36,360 nt of DNA from DATKQY01 sp035532475 (GCA_035532475.1 DATKQY010000023.1:1-36360), one strand, 5' to 3'. Positions 1-8,240 are shown, counted from the first letter of the stretch. Translations and numbers: made by a program. Notes: a model not told the origin generated them from the letters alone.

Positions 1-180
1 GCGCGAGTCCCTCTTCGTCGACAGGTGCGGGCTGAAGTTGTCCATGACGATGGCGATGCGCACCTCGGGCGGGTAGAGGCTGCGCAGGTAGCGGCAGAAG
101 GCGAGGAACTCGGTTCGATTCTTCGTCTTCTTGATGTGGCCGTACATCTTGTCCTTGTTCATGTCGAGCGGTGGTGGACC
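1..180 (-). pseudogene. IS630-family transposase, truncated fragment
   Basis: On the minus strand an open frame of about 57 codons runs off the left edge. It contains the typical IS630 DDE segment: a DKMYGHIKKTKNRTEFL-like stretch, then a CRYLRSLYPPEVRIAIV segment ending in MDNFSPHLSTK. The DN in that last motif is the second catalytic Asp of the DDE triad. Upstream, toward its N-terminus, similarity to transposase stops near base 180 and the frame meets a TAG around base 205. The first catalytic Asp and the N-terminal helix-turn-helix are therefore absent. I read it as the middle part of a broken transposase; the C-terminal part, beyond the edge, cannot be judged. No terminal inverted repeat or TA target duplication could be identified. 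Confidence 0.75.
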
Positions 181-846
181 CCCGATCAGGGGCGAAGGTT
201 CGCTGACGCGGCACTAGCACGATGTCGACCTCGGCCCACGAAACACGACGGTCGGCATCGCCCGTCCTCTGGCACCTACCGCTTGGAGCGGATCGCGTCG
301 GCGGCTCGTGACGGGCGCATCGGATCCGTCTGCGAGCGAGACGCCAGCAAGAGCGCGGCCGCAGCACGGCGCGGCGGTTGCGGTCACCAACCCGGCCCGC
401 CCGGAACACCGAGGCGGCCGGTCGCTGGCCGCCGTCTCACGGTCAGGACCCTCCGCGCGGTGGCACCGAGAGAACGGGCACCTTCCCCAGCGTGCTGACG
501 CAGCCACGGATCGTGGGCTCTGGGGCCTGGATACAGCAAATTGCCGGGCTTTCTAGTGCCGGTGGTGGATGTGCAACCGGGTCGTGCATCGTACGATCCA
601 AGGCAGCCGAGCGGTTTCCGGCCGACACGGGGTACCTTCCCGTTCGACCGGACAGCCGTCATCTCGTGGCGGCGTGATGCCACCCGGGGACGCACGATCA
701 GGCACTAGCTAGACAACTCCGGCACCGATTTCCGAACCCCGAATCGGGCGTCGCCGAATTGCGCTGACAAGTCACCAACGGGGTTCTCAGGCAGCAGGGC
801 CGCCCAGTCGACGGCTCCCCGGGAATCCCACGACGGGGAGAACACC
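181..846. other. Noncoding stretch upstream of the G1 peptidase gene
   Basis: No open frame here looks like a real gene on either strand: all candidates are short, Arg/Pro-rich and without recognisable motifs. The left half borders the broken IS630 fragment and may be degraded insertion DNA. The last 150 bases before the peptidase are slightly richer in A+T and probably carry its promoter, but I see no convincing -35/-10 pair. I compared the leader with c-di-AMP and c-di-GMP riboswitch cores and found no match. Confidence 0.5.
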
Positions 847-2037
847 GTGCTCGACAGAAGGACCATCCGCCGCCTAGAGCGAAGCGTCGCCGCAGCGGCA
901 ACGTGCCTGCTGCTGACCGGTGCGGGCGCGGCCGGCGCCGCAGCGACCACGCATGGCGCGGTCCCGCTGAACAGCAGCGAGCTGTCGGCCGCGCACGCTC
1001 GCGCCAACCTCGGCCCCTCCACCACCGAGACCCTCGGGTCCCATGTCGCCAGTCGCCGTGTCAGCCACGTGCTCACGACCTCGGGCGACGGCGCCAGCTT
1101 CCCGAGCACCGGTGGCCGCTTCACCGTGCGGCTGCGGAACATCCCAGGTGGCAGCACCTGTCGCCTGTCCTCGGGTCGCGGGGTGATCTTCCACGGCACC
1201 TACCGCTGCGGCGGCCCGCTCTTCGCACATGTCGGCATCGTGCGGGCCAACCGTTCGGCGTACGTCAAGCGCTTCACCGTCCGGGTGCTCGTGCGCTCCG
1301 GGCCCGTCCACCGCAGGCGCGCCTGGGTCGTCGTCGTCGGCCCGAACGTCCTCCCCGCCACGACGAGCTCCACCACGAGCGCGACGCCGGTGCCGACACC
1401 GCCGGTGCCGCCGCCGTCGACCCCCGCCAACCAGTCGTCGAACTGGTCCGGCTACGCGCTCGCGTCCGCCCCCGGCGGCACCACCGACGTCCAGGGCACC
1501 TGGACCGTGCCGAGCCTCGACTGCACCGCCACACCGGACGGCCAGGTCTCCGAATGGGTGGGCGTCGACGGGCTCACGAACTCCGACCTCTTCCAGACAG
1601 GAACCCGGTCGATGTGCGCCGGCGGCGTCCAGAGCAACGTCGCGTGGGTCGAGCAGCTCCCCGACCCCGAGTACGACTTCAACACGGTGACCGCCGGCGA
1701 CGTGGTCGCCGCGCACATCTGGCAGGTCTCGCCGGGCGAGTGGCAGTTCACCTTGACCGACCAGACGGCGGGCTGGCAAGAGACCTTCACCCAGCCGAGC
1801 GCCTACAGCGGACCGGGCACCTCCGCTGAGTGGATCAACGAGGACCCCTCGAGCGCCGCCTCCGGCTCGCTGTTCCCCCTCGCCGACTTCGCCACGGTCA
1901 GCTTCTCGGGCGTCGCCGCCAACCAGACGGTGCCGGCGCTCGGCCCGACGAACGCCTTCGAGATGGTGCAGGGTGGCGCAGCGCTCGCGGTCCCCTCGAC
2001 GTTCAACGGCGCCGGCTTCACGATGACGTACCAGTAG
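847..2037 (+). CDS. Secreted G1-family (eqolisin) glutamic endopeptidase
   Basis: This 396-aa protein is an exported acid protease of the peptidase G1 (formerly A4) family. Residues 1-35 form a signal peptide: basic start, hydrophobic AAAATCLLLTGAGAAGAAA, small residues at the likely cleavage site. Residues about 75-165 form a beta-rich domain with two Cys that I do not recognise. A Thr/Pro linker (about 170-195) leads to the catalytic domain (about 196-396), which opens with SSNWSGYA. The catalytic Gln is Q250 in LFQTG and the catalytic Glu is E328 in SAEWINED. Both match the Gln/Glu dyad of scytalidoglutamic peptidase, so the enzyme should be active. The GTG start at 847 follows a GGGGAG ribosome site. 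It stands alone after a long noncoding region. Family members work at low pH, which suggests extracellular protein scavenging in an acidic habitat; the habitat is inference. Confidence 0.85.
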   Translation: MLDRRTIRRLERSVAAAATCLLLTGAGAAGAAATTHGAVPLNSSELSAAHARANLGPSTTETLGSHVASRRVSHVLTTSGDGASFPSTGGRFTVRLRNIPGGSTCRLSSGRGVIFHGTYRCGGPLFAHVGIVRANRSAYVKRFTVRVLVRSGPVHRRRAWVVVVGPNVLPATTSSTTSATPVPTPPVPPPSTPANQSSNWSGYALASAPGGTTDVQGTWTVPSLDCTATPDGQVSEWVGVDGLTNSDLFQTGTRSMCAGGVQSNVAWVEQLPDPEYDFNTVTAGDVVAAHIWQVSPGEWQFTLTDQTAGWQETFTQPSAYSGPGTSAEWINEDPSSAASGSLFPLADFATVSFSGVAANQTVPALGPTNAFEMVQGGAALAVPSTFNGAGFTMTYQ

Positions 2038-2148
2038 AGGCGCGGGCCGCGTGGCGCGGGCGCCACAACGGGGCCGCCCCCACCGGTCGCGGCCGCGTGT
2101 CGCCACGGGGGTATCGTCCGCCTGGCGAGAAGCGAGGAGGAGGGACCC

Positions 2149-2361
2149 GTGCCGATCTACGAGTACCGCTGCCCCGAGTGCACGACGACGTTCGAGCTGC
2201 GCCGGCCGGCAGAGCTCTCGTCTGCGCCGGCGTCGTGCCCCGAGGGCCACGAGGGCGCCCGTCGGCGCCTCTCGGTCTTCACGACGCCCGCCCGCTCGAC
2301 TGCCCCGGCCCCGGCCGGCGGCTGCGGGGCGGGCTGTGCCTGTGCGGCAGCCGCCCACTGA
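2149..2361 (+). CDS. FmdB-like small zinc-ribbon protein
   Basis: A 70-aa protein that begins MPIYEYRCPECTTTFEL, the signature of the FmdB family of putative regulatory zinc ribbons. The first knuckle is C9/C12. The second is less regular: one Cys in CPEGHEG, then a Cys-rich C-terminal run (GGCGAGCACAAAA) that may also bind metal. The GTG start has a strong upstream GAGGAGGAGGG purine run. It lies about 110 bases after the G1 peptidase and converges with the next minus-strand gene. Its molecular role is not established for the family; the FmdB name comes from a proposed regulator of formamidase and amidase genes. Confidence 0.8.
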   Translation: MPIYEYRCPECTTTFELRRPAELSSAPASCPEGHEGARRRLSVFTTPARSTAPAPAGGCGAGCACAAAAH

Positions 2362-2385
2362 ACCCGACGGTCTCACCCGGGTCCC

Positions 2386-2401
2386 CCCGGCGCAGGCCGG
2401 G
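2386..2401. terminator. Candidate bidirectional terminator hairpin
   Basis: A 6-bp perfect stem (CCCGGC / GCCGGG) with a GCAG tetraloop sits in the 45-bp gap between two convergent genes. There is no T-run, which is common for actinobacterial stem-loop terminators. The call rests on position and symmetry only. Confidence 0.45.
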
Positions 2402-2406
2402 CGGTC

Positions 2407-2739
2407 TCAGCCGTGCCAGGCGTGGCCGGTGAGCCAGAAGATGACCCAGACCAGCCGGTACACGAGGTAGCCGGCCGTCCCGACGACGAGGACCTTGAAG
2501 TGCCAGGGCGCCTTGATCCGCTCCTCGTCCTCGTCCACCGCGGACGTCGCACCCTGCCCGGCAGCGACGGCGCCCGCGCGGGTCACCGTCGTCGACGCCG
2601 CGTCCGGCGAGCTGCCGGCGGAGGGGAGCGGCCGGCCACAGCTCGGGCAGCAGGAACGGCCGTCGCCGTCGAGCTCCACCTCGGTGTCCGCCACCTTCTG
2701 GTTGCAGGACGCGCACCACGCCACGGTGTGATTCTTCAT
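2407..2739 (-). CDS. Small zinc-ribbon protein with C-terminal membrane anchor
   Basis: A 110-aa protein that I do not recognise by family. Two CxxC pairs, C9/C12 and C31/C34, form a likely zinc ribbon at the N-terminus. A Ser/Ala/Gly-rich spacer (about 40-68) and an acidic patch (VDEDEER) follow, then one hydrophobic helix (about 81-103, VLVVGTAGYLVYRLVWVIFWL) close to the C-terminus. This layout fits a tail-anchored protein with its zinc domain in the cytoplasm. The ATG at 2739 was chosen because the Cys motif starts right after it. It lies 88 bases downstream of der on the same strand and could be the last gene of the DUF512-der operon. Function unknown. Confidence 0.7.
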   Translation of the reverse strand: MKNHTVAWCASCNQKVADTEVELDGDGRSCCPSCGRPLPSAGSSPDAASTTVTRAGAVAAGQGATSAVDEDEERIKAPWHFKVLVVGTAGYLVYRLVWVIFWLTGHAWHG

Positions 2740-2827
2740 CCACGGACTCCCCGGGCGCACGTCCCCACCGGCCCGGGACCGACCGAGGCCGCCTGCGGCG
2801 ACGGCGACGGCCGGCGCATCTCGTCGC

Positions 2828-4267
2828 TCACGACTTCCCCCGCAGGCGCACCCGCAGCTTGAGGGGCGTCGGTCCGAGCCCGAAACGCTCACGCAGCCCC
2901 CGCTCCACGTAGCGCAGGTAGCCGGGCTGGAGCCGGCTCGTGGCGAAGACGGTGATCGTCGGCGGGTCGACCGCACCCTGGACCGCGTAGAGGATCCGGG
3001 CGCCCGGAGCCGGGTGGGCGGACTGGATCGCCTTCATCGCCTCGTTCAGCTGCCCGGTCGGGATCCTCCGGTGGTACGCGTCGATCGCGGCGCGCACCGC
3101 CGGGAGCAAGCGGTGGACGCCGGAGCCCGACGTGGCCGAGATGCGCAGGATCGGCGCGTAGTCGAGGAAGCCGAGCCGGTCCTCCACGTCGCGCGCGACC
3201 GAAAGGCGGTGCTCGGTGTCGAGCAGGTCCCACTTGTTGAGGACGATCACGATCGGGCTGCCCGCGGCGTCGACGCGTTCGGCGAGCCGCTGCTCCTGGT
3301 GGGTCACGCCTTCCGCGGCGTCGATCACGAGCAGGGCGACGTCGGCACGGTCGATGGCGGACAGCGAGCGGACGAGCGAGTAGTACTCGCTCCCCTCCTC
3401 GATCCGCGACTTCCGGCGCAGGCCGGCGGTGTCGATGAAGCGGAGCAGGCCCTCGTCGGTCTCGACCAGCGTGTCGATGGCGTCGCGCGTCGTCCCCGCG
3501 ACGTCGTGGACCACGCTGCGCTCGTCGCCGACCAGGCGGTTGAACAGGGTGGACTTGCCCACGTTCGGCCGCCCGACGATGGCCACCCCCGCGAGCTCGG
3601 TCCCCTCGCCGACGTGGATCCCGCCGACCAGCTCCTCCGCCGCCGCTCGTCCCGGCGCACCCTCGCCCTCAGCGAGCACCCCGCCCTCCTCGTCGGGGGA
3701 GGGGCCGGCCGATGCCAGGCGCTCCACGACGAGGTCGAGCAGGTCGCCGACGCTGCGGCCGTGGAGCGCCGAGACGAGCACCGGGTCCCCAAAGCCGAGG
3801 CGGGCGAGCTCCCACGCTCCGGCCTCCTGGCGCAGCGAGTCCACCTTGTTGGCGACGACGAGGACCTTGTCGCTCCGACGGCGCAGCATCGAGGCCACCG
3901 CCTCGTCCTCAGCGGTGAGCCCGGTCGTCGCGTCGAGCACGAAGAGCACGACGTCGGCACTCGCCACGGCGCGCAGCGCCTGGGCCGTCACCTTCTTGTC
4001 GAGGGCGTCGCCACGCTCGAGCACCCCGCCGGTGTCGATGATCACGAAGGAGCGGCCCCGCCAGTCCGCCCGCAGCTCGAGACGGTCGCGGGTCACCCCG
4101 GGCTTCTCCTCCACGATCGCGACCCGCCGGCCGACGATGCGGTTGACGAGCGTCGACTTGCCGACGTTCGGCCTCCCGGCGATGACGACGACGGGCTCGC
4201 GTGCGCTCGCGCCGTCACCTGCGCTCCCCCCGTGCTCGGCCGGGCGCGTGAGCCTCGTCGCGCTCAT
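2828..4267 (-). CDS. der: Ribosome assembly GTPase Der (EngA)
   Basis: A 479-aa double GTPase needed for maturation of the 50S ribosomal subunit. Two G domains are visible. The first has GRPNVGKST at 31-39, DTGG near 79 and NKVD at 140-143. The second has GRPNVGKST at 232-240, DTAG near 279 and NKWD at 344-347. A C-terminal KH-like domain follows (about 390-479) and ends in a basic tail. The linker between the G domains (about 187-225) is longer than usual and rich in Glu, Gly and Ala. The N-terminus has about 24 extra residues before the first beta strand. Its ATG overlaps the stop of the upstream DUF512 gene by 4 bp, so the two are translationally coupled. In many actinobacteria der follows cmk; here those genes are separated. 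Confidence 0.97.
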   Translation of the reverse strand: MSATRLTRPAEHGGSAGDGASAREPVVVIAGRPNVGKSTLVNRIVGRRVAIVEEKPGVTRDRLELRADWRGRSFVIIDTGGVLERGDALDKKVTAQALRAVASADVVLFVLDATTGLTAEDEAVASMLRRRSDKVLVVANKVDSLRQEAGAWELARLGFGDPVLVSALHGRSVGDLLDLVVERLASAGPSPDEEGGVLAEGEGAPGRAAAEELVGGIHVGEGTELAGVAIVGRPNVGKSTLFNRLVGDERSVVHDVAGTTRDAIDTLVETDEGLLRFIDTAGLRRKSRIEEGSEYYSLVRSLSAIDRADVALLVIDAAEGVTHQEQRLAERVDAAGSPIVIVLNKWDLLDTEHRLSVARDVEDRLGFLDYAPILRISATSGSGVHRLLPAVRAAIDAYHRRIPTGQLNEAMKAIQSAHPAPGARILYAVQGAVDPPTITVFATSRLQPGYLRYVERGLRERFGLGPTPLKLRVRLRGKS

Positions 4268-5724
4268 CGGGCCGCGGCCGCCGGCTCGGTGGCGAAAGCG
4301 TCGGTGCCGGCCCGCCCGCGCCGGGGCACGTCGGCGAGCGCGCGCCGAAGGGCCGCCCCGTCCGACGGCACCACCTCGACGCCGCGGGGCAGCTCGGCGA
4401 CCGTCGTGCCGTCGAGGAAGCGACCCTCGGAGAGGCAGACGTCGGGGAGGAGGTAGCGGCGGTCGTCGGGAAGCCCGGCGAGGGTCCGGGCGAGGTCCGC
4501 CCCGCTGAGCAGGCCCGCGACGCCGATGTTGCCTCCGAAGAAGCGGTTCGGGACCGCCACGATCTCCACGTCGGCGTGGCCGGCACCGTCGAGCAGCGGC
4601 CGGAGCACCCGGGCGCCGTACTCGCCGGTCAGGATCGTCAGCGCTCGGGCCGCCTCGTCGACCCGGCGCCGGCCCCGCAGGCGCACCGGCTCCGCCGAGG
4701 GCGGCCCGGCCGATGGGTCGCGCACCGCCCGGTAGCCGGCGGCGGGGGCGCCGTCGACGGACTGGAAGAAGCCGCCGCGCGCGTGGGCCGTGCCGGCGTG
4801 CCGCCGCCGGCCGAGGAAGGCGGTCTCGAACGATCGCGCCATGCCGACGCCGTTCTCCACCTGGGGGTAGTCCTCGTACACCGCCGCCGCCGGGAAGGCC
4901 CTCCCGGCGAGCAGGTAGTACTCGTCGGCGGCGTGGACGAGACGGCGGCCGGTGCCCCGCAAGAACCGCTCCTGCCAGTCCTCGACCGCGTCGACGACCG
5001 CCTCCGCTTCGGCGCGGTCGTGCGGCCGCATCGCCGCCTCCTTCGAGAACCGGCTCACGCCGAGGGGCACCGCCGCGGCCGAGGCGAGCTCGGGGAAGCG
5101 CTCCAAGATGCCGGCGAAGGTCTCGTGCAGGGCCGCCCCGTCGTTGACGCCCGGGCAGACGACGATCTGGCCGTGGACCTCGATCCCCCGGTCGAGCAGC
5201 TGACGAAGCCAGCGCAGGCTGGTCGCGCCCCGCCGGTTGCGCAGCATGCGCGAGCGCAGCCCGGGGTCGGTCGCGTGGATCGAGACGTAGAGCGGCGAGA
5301 GCCGCTCGGTGACGACCCGCTCGAGGTCGAGCTCGGTGAAGCGCGTGAGCGTCGTGAAGTTGCCGTAGAGGAACGAGAGGCGGTAGTCGTCGTCCTTCAC
5401 GTAAAGGCTGCGGCGCATCCCCTTCGGCAGCTGGTAGATGAAGCAGAACTCGCAGTGGTTGTCGCAGGTGCGCACGCGGTCGAACACCGCCGAGGAGACC
5501 TCGATGCCGAGCGGCTCCCCCTCGCCCTTGTCGGCCACGAGGCTGAGCGTCAGACCGCCGCGCCCGACCTCGAGCTCGACGAGCGCCTCGTCGGCGAGGA
5601 AGCGGTACTCGATGACGTCACGGGGGACGCGGCCGTTCATGGAACGGATCTCGTCGCCGACCACGACACCGGCCAGCTCCGCCGGCGAGGAGGTCGCGAC
5701 CGCAACCACCTGCGGGAACGGCAT
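4264..5724 (-). CDS. DUF512 / radical-SAM-like protein with PDZ domain
   Basis: A 486-aa protein of the family annotated as putative radical SAM protein with DUF512 (TIGR03279 type). Residues about 1-60 resemble a PDZ domain (SSPAELAGVVVGDEIRSMNG). A cysteine cluster C87-x3-C91-x2-C94 (CDNHCEFC) follows, which is the expected site of a 4Fe-4S cluster that would bind S-adenosylmethionine. The middle part (LYVSIHATDPGLRSRML, then QIVVCPGVNDG) fits a partial TIM barrel. The DUF512 domain occupies the C-terminal half (VPLGVSRF, NGVGMARSF). The substrate is unknown. The family often lies next to der, as here, which hints at a link to ribosome maturation (inference). The ATG at 5724 has no Shine-Dalgarno sequence but has TAGTCT six bases upstream, suggesting a leaderless mRNA. 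Confidence 0.9.
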   Translation of the reverse strand: MPFPQVVAVATSSPAELAGVVVGDEIRSMNGRVPRDVIEYRFLADEALVELEVGRGGLTLSLVADKGEGEPLGIEVSSAVFDRVRTCDNHCEFCFIYQLPKGMRRSLYVKDDDYRLSFLYGNFTTLTRFTELDLERVVTERLSPLYVSIHATDPGLRSRMLRNRRGATSLRWLRQLLDRGIEVHGQIVVCPGVNDGAALHETFAGILERFPELASAAAVPLGVSRFSKEAAMRPHDRAEAEAVVDAVEDWQERFLRGTGRRLVHAADEYYLLAGRAFPAAAVYEDYPQVENGVGMARSFETAFLGRRRHAGTAHARGGFFQSVDGAPAAGYRAVRDPSAGPPSAEPVRLRGRRRVDEAARALTILTGEYGARVLRPLLDGAGHADVEIVAVPNRFFGGNIGVAGLLSGADLARTLAGLPDDRRYLLPDVCLSEGRFLDGTTVAELPRGVEVVPSDGAALRRALADVPRRGRAGTDAFATEPAAAAR

Positions 5725-5730
5725 GCACCC

Positions 5731-5736
5731 AGACTA
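5731..5736 (-). promoter_or_regulatory. Leaderless -10 element of the DUF512-der operon
   Basis: On the minus strand TAGTCT ends six bases before the ATG at 5724. A TANNNT hexamer at this distance places the transcription start on or next to the A of the start codon. There is no Shine-Dalgarno motif in the gap. It is back to back with the ispH -10 element within a 32-bp intergenic space. Confidence 0.65.
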
Positions 5737-5743
5737 CCCCGGC

Positions 5744-5749
5744 TAACCT
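5744..5749 (+). promoter_or_regulatory. Leaderless -10 element of ispH
   Basis: TAACCT lies seven bases upstream of the GTG start at 5757, the spacing expected when transcription starts at the first base of the codon. No ribosome-binding purine run is present. Confidence 0.65.
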
Positions 5750-5756
5750 CGGGCCC

Positions 5757-6803
5757 GTGAAGGTCGACCGTGTCCTGCTGGCCGAGCCGCGGGGCTTCTG
5801 CGCCGGCGTCGAGATGGCCATCAAGGCGCTCGCCTGGATGGTGCGCATCTTCGAGCCGCCGGTCTACTGCTACCACGAGATCGTGCACAACCGCCTGGTG
5901 GTGGAGGAGTTCCGCCGGCAGGGGGTCGTCTTCGTCGACGACGTCGCGGAGGTTCCGCCCGGCGCCCCGCTGATGCTCTCGGCCCACGGCTCCGCGCCCG
6001 AGGTCGAGGAGGCCGCCGGCGAGCACGGACGGGCGGTCGTCAACGCGGTCTGCCCGCTCGTGACGAAGGTCCACCACGAGCTGAAGGTCCGCGCCAACAA
6101 GGGCTACACGGTCGTCTACGTCGGCCACGCCGGCCACGAGGAGGCGATCGGCACGATGGCCGTCGCGCCGGGAGCGGTGCGCCTCGTCGAGAGCGAGGCC
6201 GACGTCGAAGCGCTCGAGGAGTTCGGCACGCCGGTCGCCTTGCTCGCCCAGACGACGCTCCCCCACGACGAGTGGAGCGGGATCGCCGAGCGGGCGAAGG
6301 AGCGCTTCCCCGAGCTGTGGATGCCGGGGAGGTCGGACCTCTGCTATGCGACCACGAACCGCCAGGCCGCGCTGAAGGCGATCGCGGGGCGCTGCGACGC
6401 CGTCGTCGTGATCGGCTCGGCGAACTCCTCCAACACGGTGTCGCTCACCCACGTGGCCGCCGCCGGCTGCAGCCGGGTCCTGCGGGTCAACTCCGCCGAC
6501 GAGCTGCCCGGCGACCTCGCCGGCGTCGTCGGCGTGACCGCCGGCGCCTCGGCGCCGGAGTGGCTCGTCGACGAGGTCGTCGCCCGCCTCTCCCCCGCCA
6601 CTGGCATCGAGCCGGTCTTCACCGTCGAGGAGGACGAGTACTTCCCCCCGCCTCGAGACCTGCGGGAGCTGCTCGGTGCCGTCGAGACGGCCGCGGCCGT
6701 GGCGCTCGGCGCACCCCCGACCGGCGCGAAGGCGGGCGCCGACGACCGCAGCGTCGCGGCCGCCCGCATGCTCGCCGCGGACCCGGGCGCGCTCGCCTCC
6801 TGA
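5757..6803 (+). CDS. ispH: 4-hydroxy-3-methylbut-2-enyl diphosphate reductase IspH (LytB)
   Basis: A 348-aa enzyme for the last step of the MEP isoprenoid pathway, reducing HMBPP to IPP and DMAPP with a 4Fe-4S cluster. The three cluster ligands are visible: C15 in EPRGFCAGV, C99 in NAVCPLVTKVH and C196 in DLCYATTNRQ. The AHG of LSAHGSAPEV, the GHEEAIGTM segment and the SANSSNT substrate-binding loop are intact. The C-terminal 30 residues beyond the core are Ala-rich and divergent. The GTG at 5757 directly precedes the conserved KVDRVLLAEPRGFCAG start. It is the first gene of a plus-strand group with the glycosyltransferase, which starts 70 bases downstream. A link between IPP supply and a polyprenol-dependent glycosyltransferase is plausible but inferred. 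Confidence 0.97.
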   Translation: MKVDRVLLAEPRGFCAGVEMAIKALAWMVRIFEPPVYCYHEIVHNRLVVEEFRRQGVVFVDDVAEVPPGAPLMLSAHGSAPEVEEAAGEHGRAVVNAVCPLVTKVHHELKVRANKGYTVVYVGHAGHEEAIGTMAVAPGAVRLVESEADVEALEEFGTPVALLAQTTLPHDEWSGIAERAKERFPELWMPGRSDLCYATTNRQAALKAIAGRCDAVVVIGSANSSNTVSLTHVAAAGCSRVLRVNSADELPGDLAGVVGVTAGASAPEWLVDEVVARLSPATGIEPVFTVEEDEYFPPPRDLRELLGAVETAAAVALGAPPTGAKAGADDRSVAAARMLAADPGALAS

Positions 6804-6873
6804 TCCCCGACGTCGACAGGACCGCCGCCATCCGCCCCGTCCTCCTCCCACGCCGCCCCGGTGCCGCCTCCCG

Positions 6874-7677
6874 ATGAGCGCCCGCGATGAACAGCGCCAG
6901 CGCGCCCTGAACGCCCTCGTCGACGAGGTCGCCCTGGAGGAGATGCGCGCCGCCCACGGCGAGGTGCGACTCGCCCCAGTGGCCGTCGTCATCGCCGCCT
7001 ACAAAGAGCGCGACAACATCGGCGACGTGGTCTCGTCGATCCCGAAGCAGCTCTGCGACCTCGAGACCTCGGTCCTCGTGGTCGTCGACGGCGAGGAGGA
7101 CGGCACCGCCGCCATCGTGCGTGACGCGGGGCACTTCGCGGTCGTGGCGCCGGTCAACCGCGGCCAGGGGGCGGCGCTGCGCCTCGGCTACCGGATCGCC
7201 CGCGAGCACGGCGCCTGCTACGTCGTCACGGCCGACGCCGACGGCCAGACCGATCCGAACGACCTCGAGCGCGTCCTCGCCCCGGTCGCGAGCGGTGAGG
7301 CGGATTTCGCCAACGGCTCGCGCCGGCTCGGCACGACGCACTCGACAGGCACCGTGCGCAACATCGGGATCCTCGTCTTCAGCGTCCTCATCACCCTCCT
7401 CACCGGCACGAAGGTGACCGACACCGCCAACCCGATCCGCGCCTTTCGCGCCGAGCTGAGCGAGGGTCTCGCCCTCGACGAGCCGCAGTACCAGGCCTCC
7501 GAGCTGCTCATCGGGGCGATCATGCGCGGCGCCCGCTACACCGAGCGGCCCGTCACCATGCGAAGGCGCGCCTCGGGCAGGTCGAAGAAGGGCGGCAACC
7601 TCGCCTACGGCTACCGCTACAGCCGCGTCGTCGTCCACACGTGGTGGCGCGAGGCCCAGCTCCGACGGGGCCGCTGA
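6874..7677 (+). CDS. Family 2 glycosyltransferase (dolichol-phosphate mannosyltransferase-like)
   Basis: A 267-aa GT2 enzyme with a GT-A fold. After about 30 N-terminal residues comes VAVVIAAYKERDNIGDVVSSIP (the nucleotide-binding strand), then VLVVVDGEEDGT. The metal-binding region is TADADGQTDPND (about 119-130), followed by GSRRLG. One hydrophobic segment (about 163-178, NIGILVFSVLITLLTG) could touch the membrane. The C-terminal RRRASGRSKKGGNLAYGYRYS resembles polyprenyl-phosphate sugar transferases. The ATG at 6874 is preferred because further upstream the frame is only Pro/Arg-rich sequence, although no strong ribosome site precedes it. The donor sugar and acceptor cannot be read from sequence. 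The upstream neighbour ispH belongs to polyprenol synthesis. Confidence 0.85.
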   Translation: MSARDEQRQRALNALVDEVALEEMRAAHGEVRLAPVAVVIAAYKERDNIGDVVSSIPKQLCDLETSVLVVVDGEEDGTAAIVRDAGHFAVVAPVNRGQGAALRLGYRIAREHGACYVVTADADGQTDPNDLERVLAPVASGEADFANGSRRLGTTHSTGTVRNIGILVFSVLITLLTGTKVTDTANPIRAFRAELSEGLALDEPQYQASELLIGAIMRGARYTERPVTMRRRASGRSKKGGNLAYGYRYSRVVVHTWWREAQLRRGR

Positions 7678-7718
7678 CCGCCGAGGGCCACAGCGCCGTC
7701 GGACGGCACGGGGCGTCC

Positions 7719-7724
7719 TAGCAT
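7719..7724 (+). promoter_or_regulatory. Leaderless -10 element of the GNAT gene
   Basis: TAGCAT ends six bases before the ATG at 7731, with no Shine-Dalgarno sequence in between. This gives the GNAT gene its own promoter separate from the preceding glycosyltransferase. Confidence 0.6.
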
Positions 7725-7730
7725 CGGGCC

Positions 7731-8192
7731 ATGGCGGTGACGCTTCGGCCGCTCGAACCGTCCGAGGTCCCGGCGTACCTGGCCGCCCTCACCCCCCGCT
7801 ACGTGGAGGCACGCGTCGAGTCCGGCGAGACCCGGGCCGTCGCCGAGGCGGTCGCGAGCCGCCAGCTCGCCGAGCTCACCCGTGCCGGCACGCCGATCCC
7901 CGGGCACGTCTTCGCCGAGCTGGTGGTCGACGGCGAGGTGGCCGGGGCGCTCTGGCTGGCACCGCGCGACGAGACCGGCGAGGTGTGGTGGGTCTACGAC
8001 GTCGAGGTCGACGAGCACCGCCGCGGCCAGGGTCTCGGCCGTGCCGCGATGCTCCTCGCCGAGGACGTCGTGCGCGGACGCGGCGGACGCGAGCTCGGGC
8101 TGAACGTTTTCGCGAAGAACACCCTCGCTCGGCGCCTCTACGACTCCCTCGGCTACGCAGCGGTCTCGACGACGATGCACAAACGCCTCTGA
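7731..8192 (+). CDS. GNAT-family N-acetyltransferase
   Basis: A 153-aa acetyl-CoA-dependent acetyltransferase. The C-terminal half has the GNAT core: WWVYDVEVDEHRRGQGLGRAAM (about 83-104) carries the acetyl-CoA pyrophosphate loop RRGQGLG, and LNVFAKNTLARRLYDSLGYAAVSTTM (about 124-149) is the usual C-terminal motif with Asn and Tyr near the thiol site. The N-terminal half (residues 1-70, Glu/Ala-rich) carries the less conserved substrate-side helices. The acceptor is unknown; protein N-termini or small amines are both possible. The start at 7731 is supported by the leaderless -10 hexamer. It converges with the epimerase gene across about 48 bases. Confidence 0.85.
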   Translation: MAVTLRPLEPSEVPAYLAALTPRYVEARVESGETRAVAEAVASRQLAELTRAGTPIPGHVFAELVVDGEVAGALWLAPRDETGEVWWVYDVEVDEHRRGQGLGRAAMLLAEDVVRGRGGRELGLNVFAKNTLARRLYDSLGYAAVSTTMHKRL

Positions 8193-8240
8193 GTGACGGC
8201 GCGCCCGGCGCGCCGCCGGCCGTTCAAGCGGGCAGCGAGC

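Noticed and set aside
700..846. A c-di-AMP-type riboswitch before the G1 peptidase
   Set aside because: Some GAAUC/GGGG-like pieces occur, but the order and conserved junctions of the ydaO motif are not present.
874..2376. A 500-codon open frame antisense to the G1 peptidase
   Set aside because: It is an Arg/Gly-rich frame created by high GC, without any motif, and covers a well-supported gene on the other strand.
3014..4456. A long plus-strand frame over der
   Set aside because: It mirrors der codon positions and has no family resemblance; der has all GTPase motifs.
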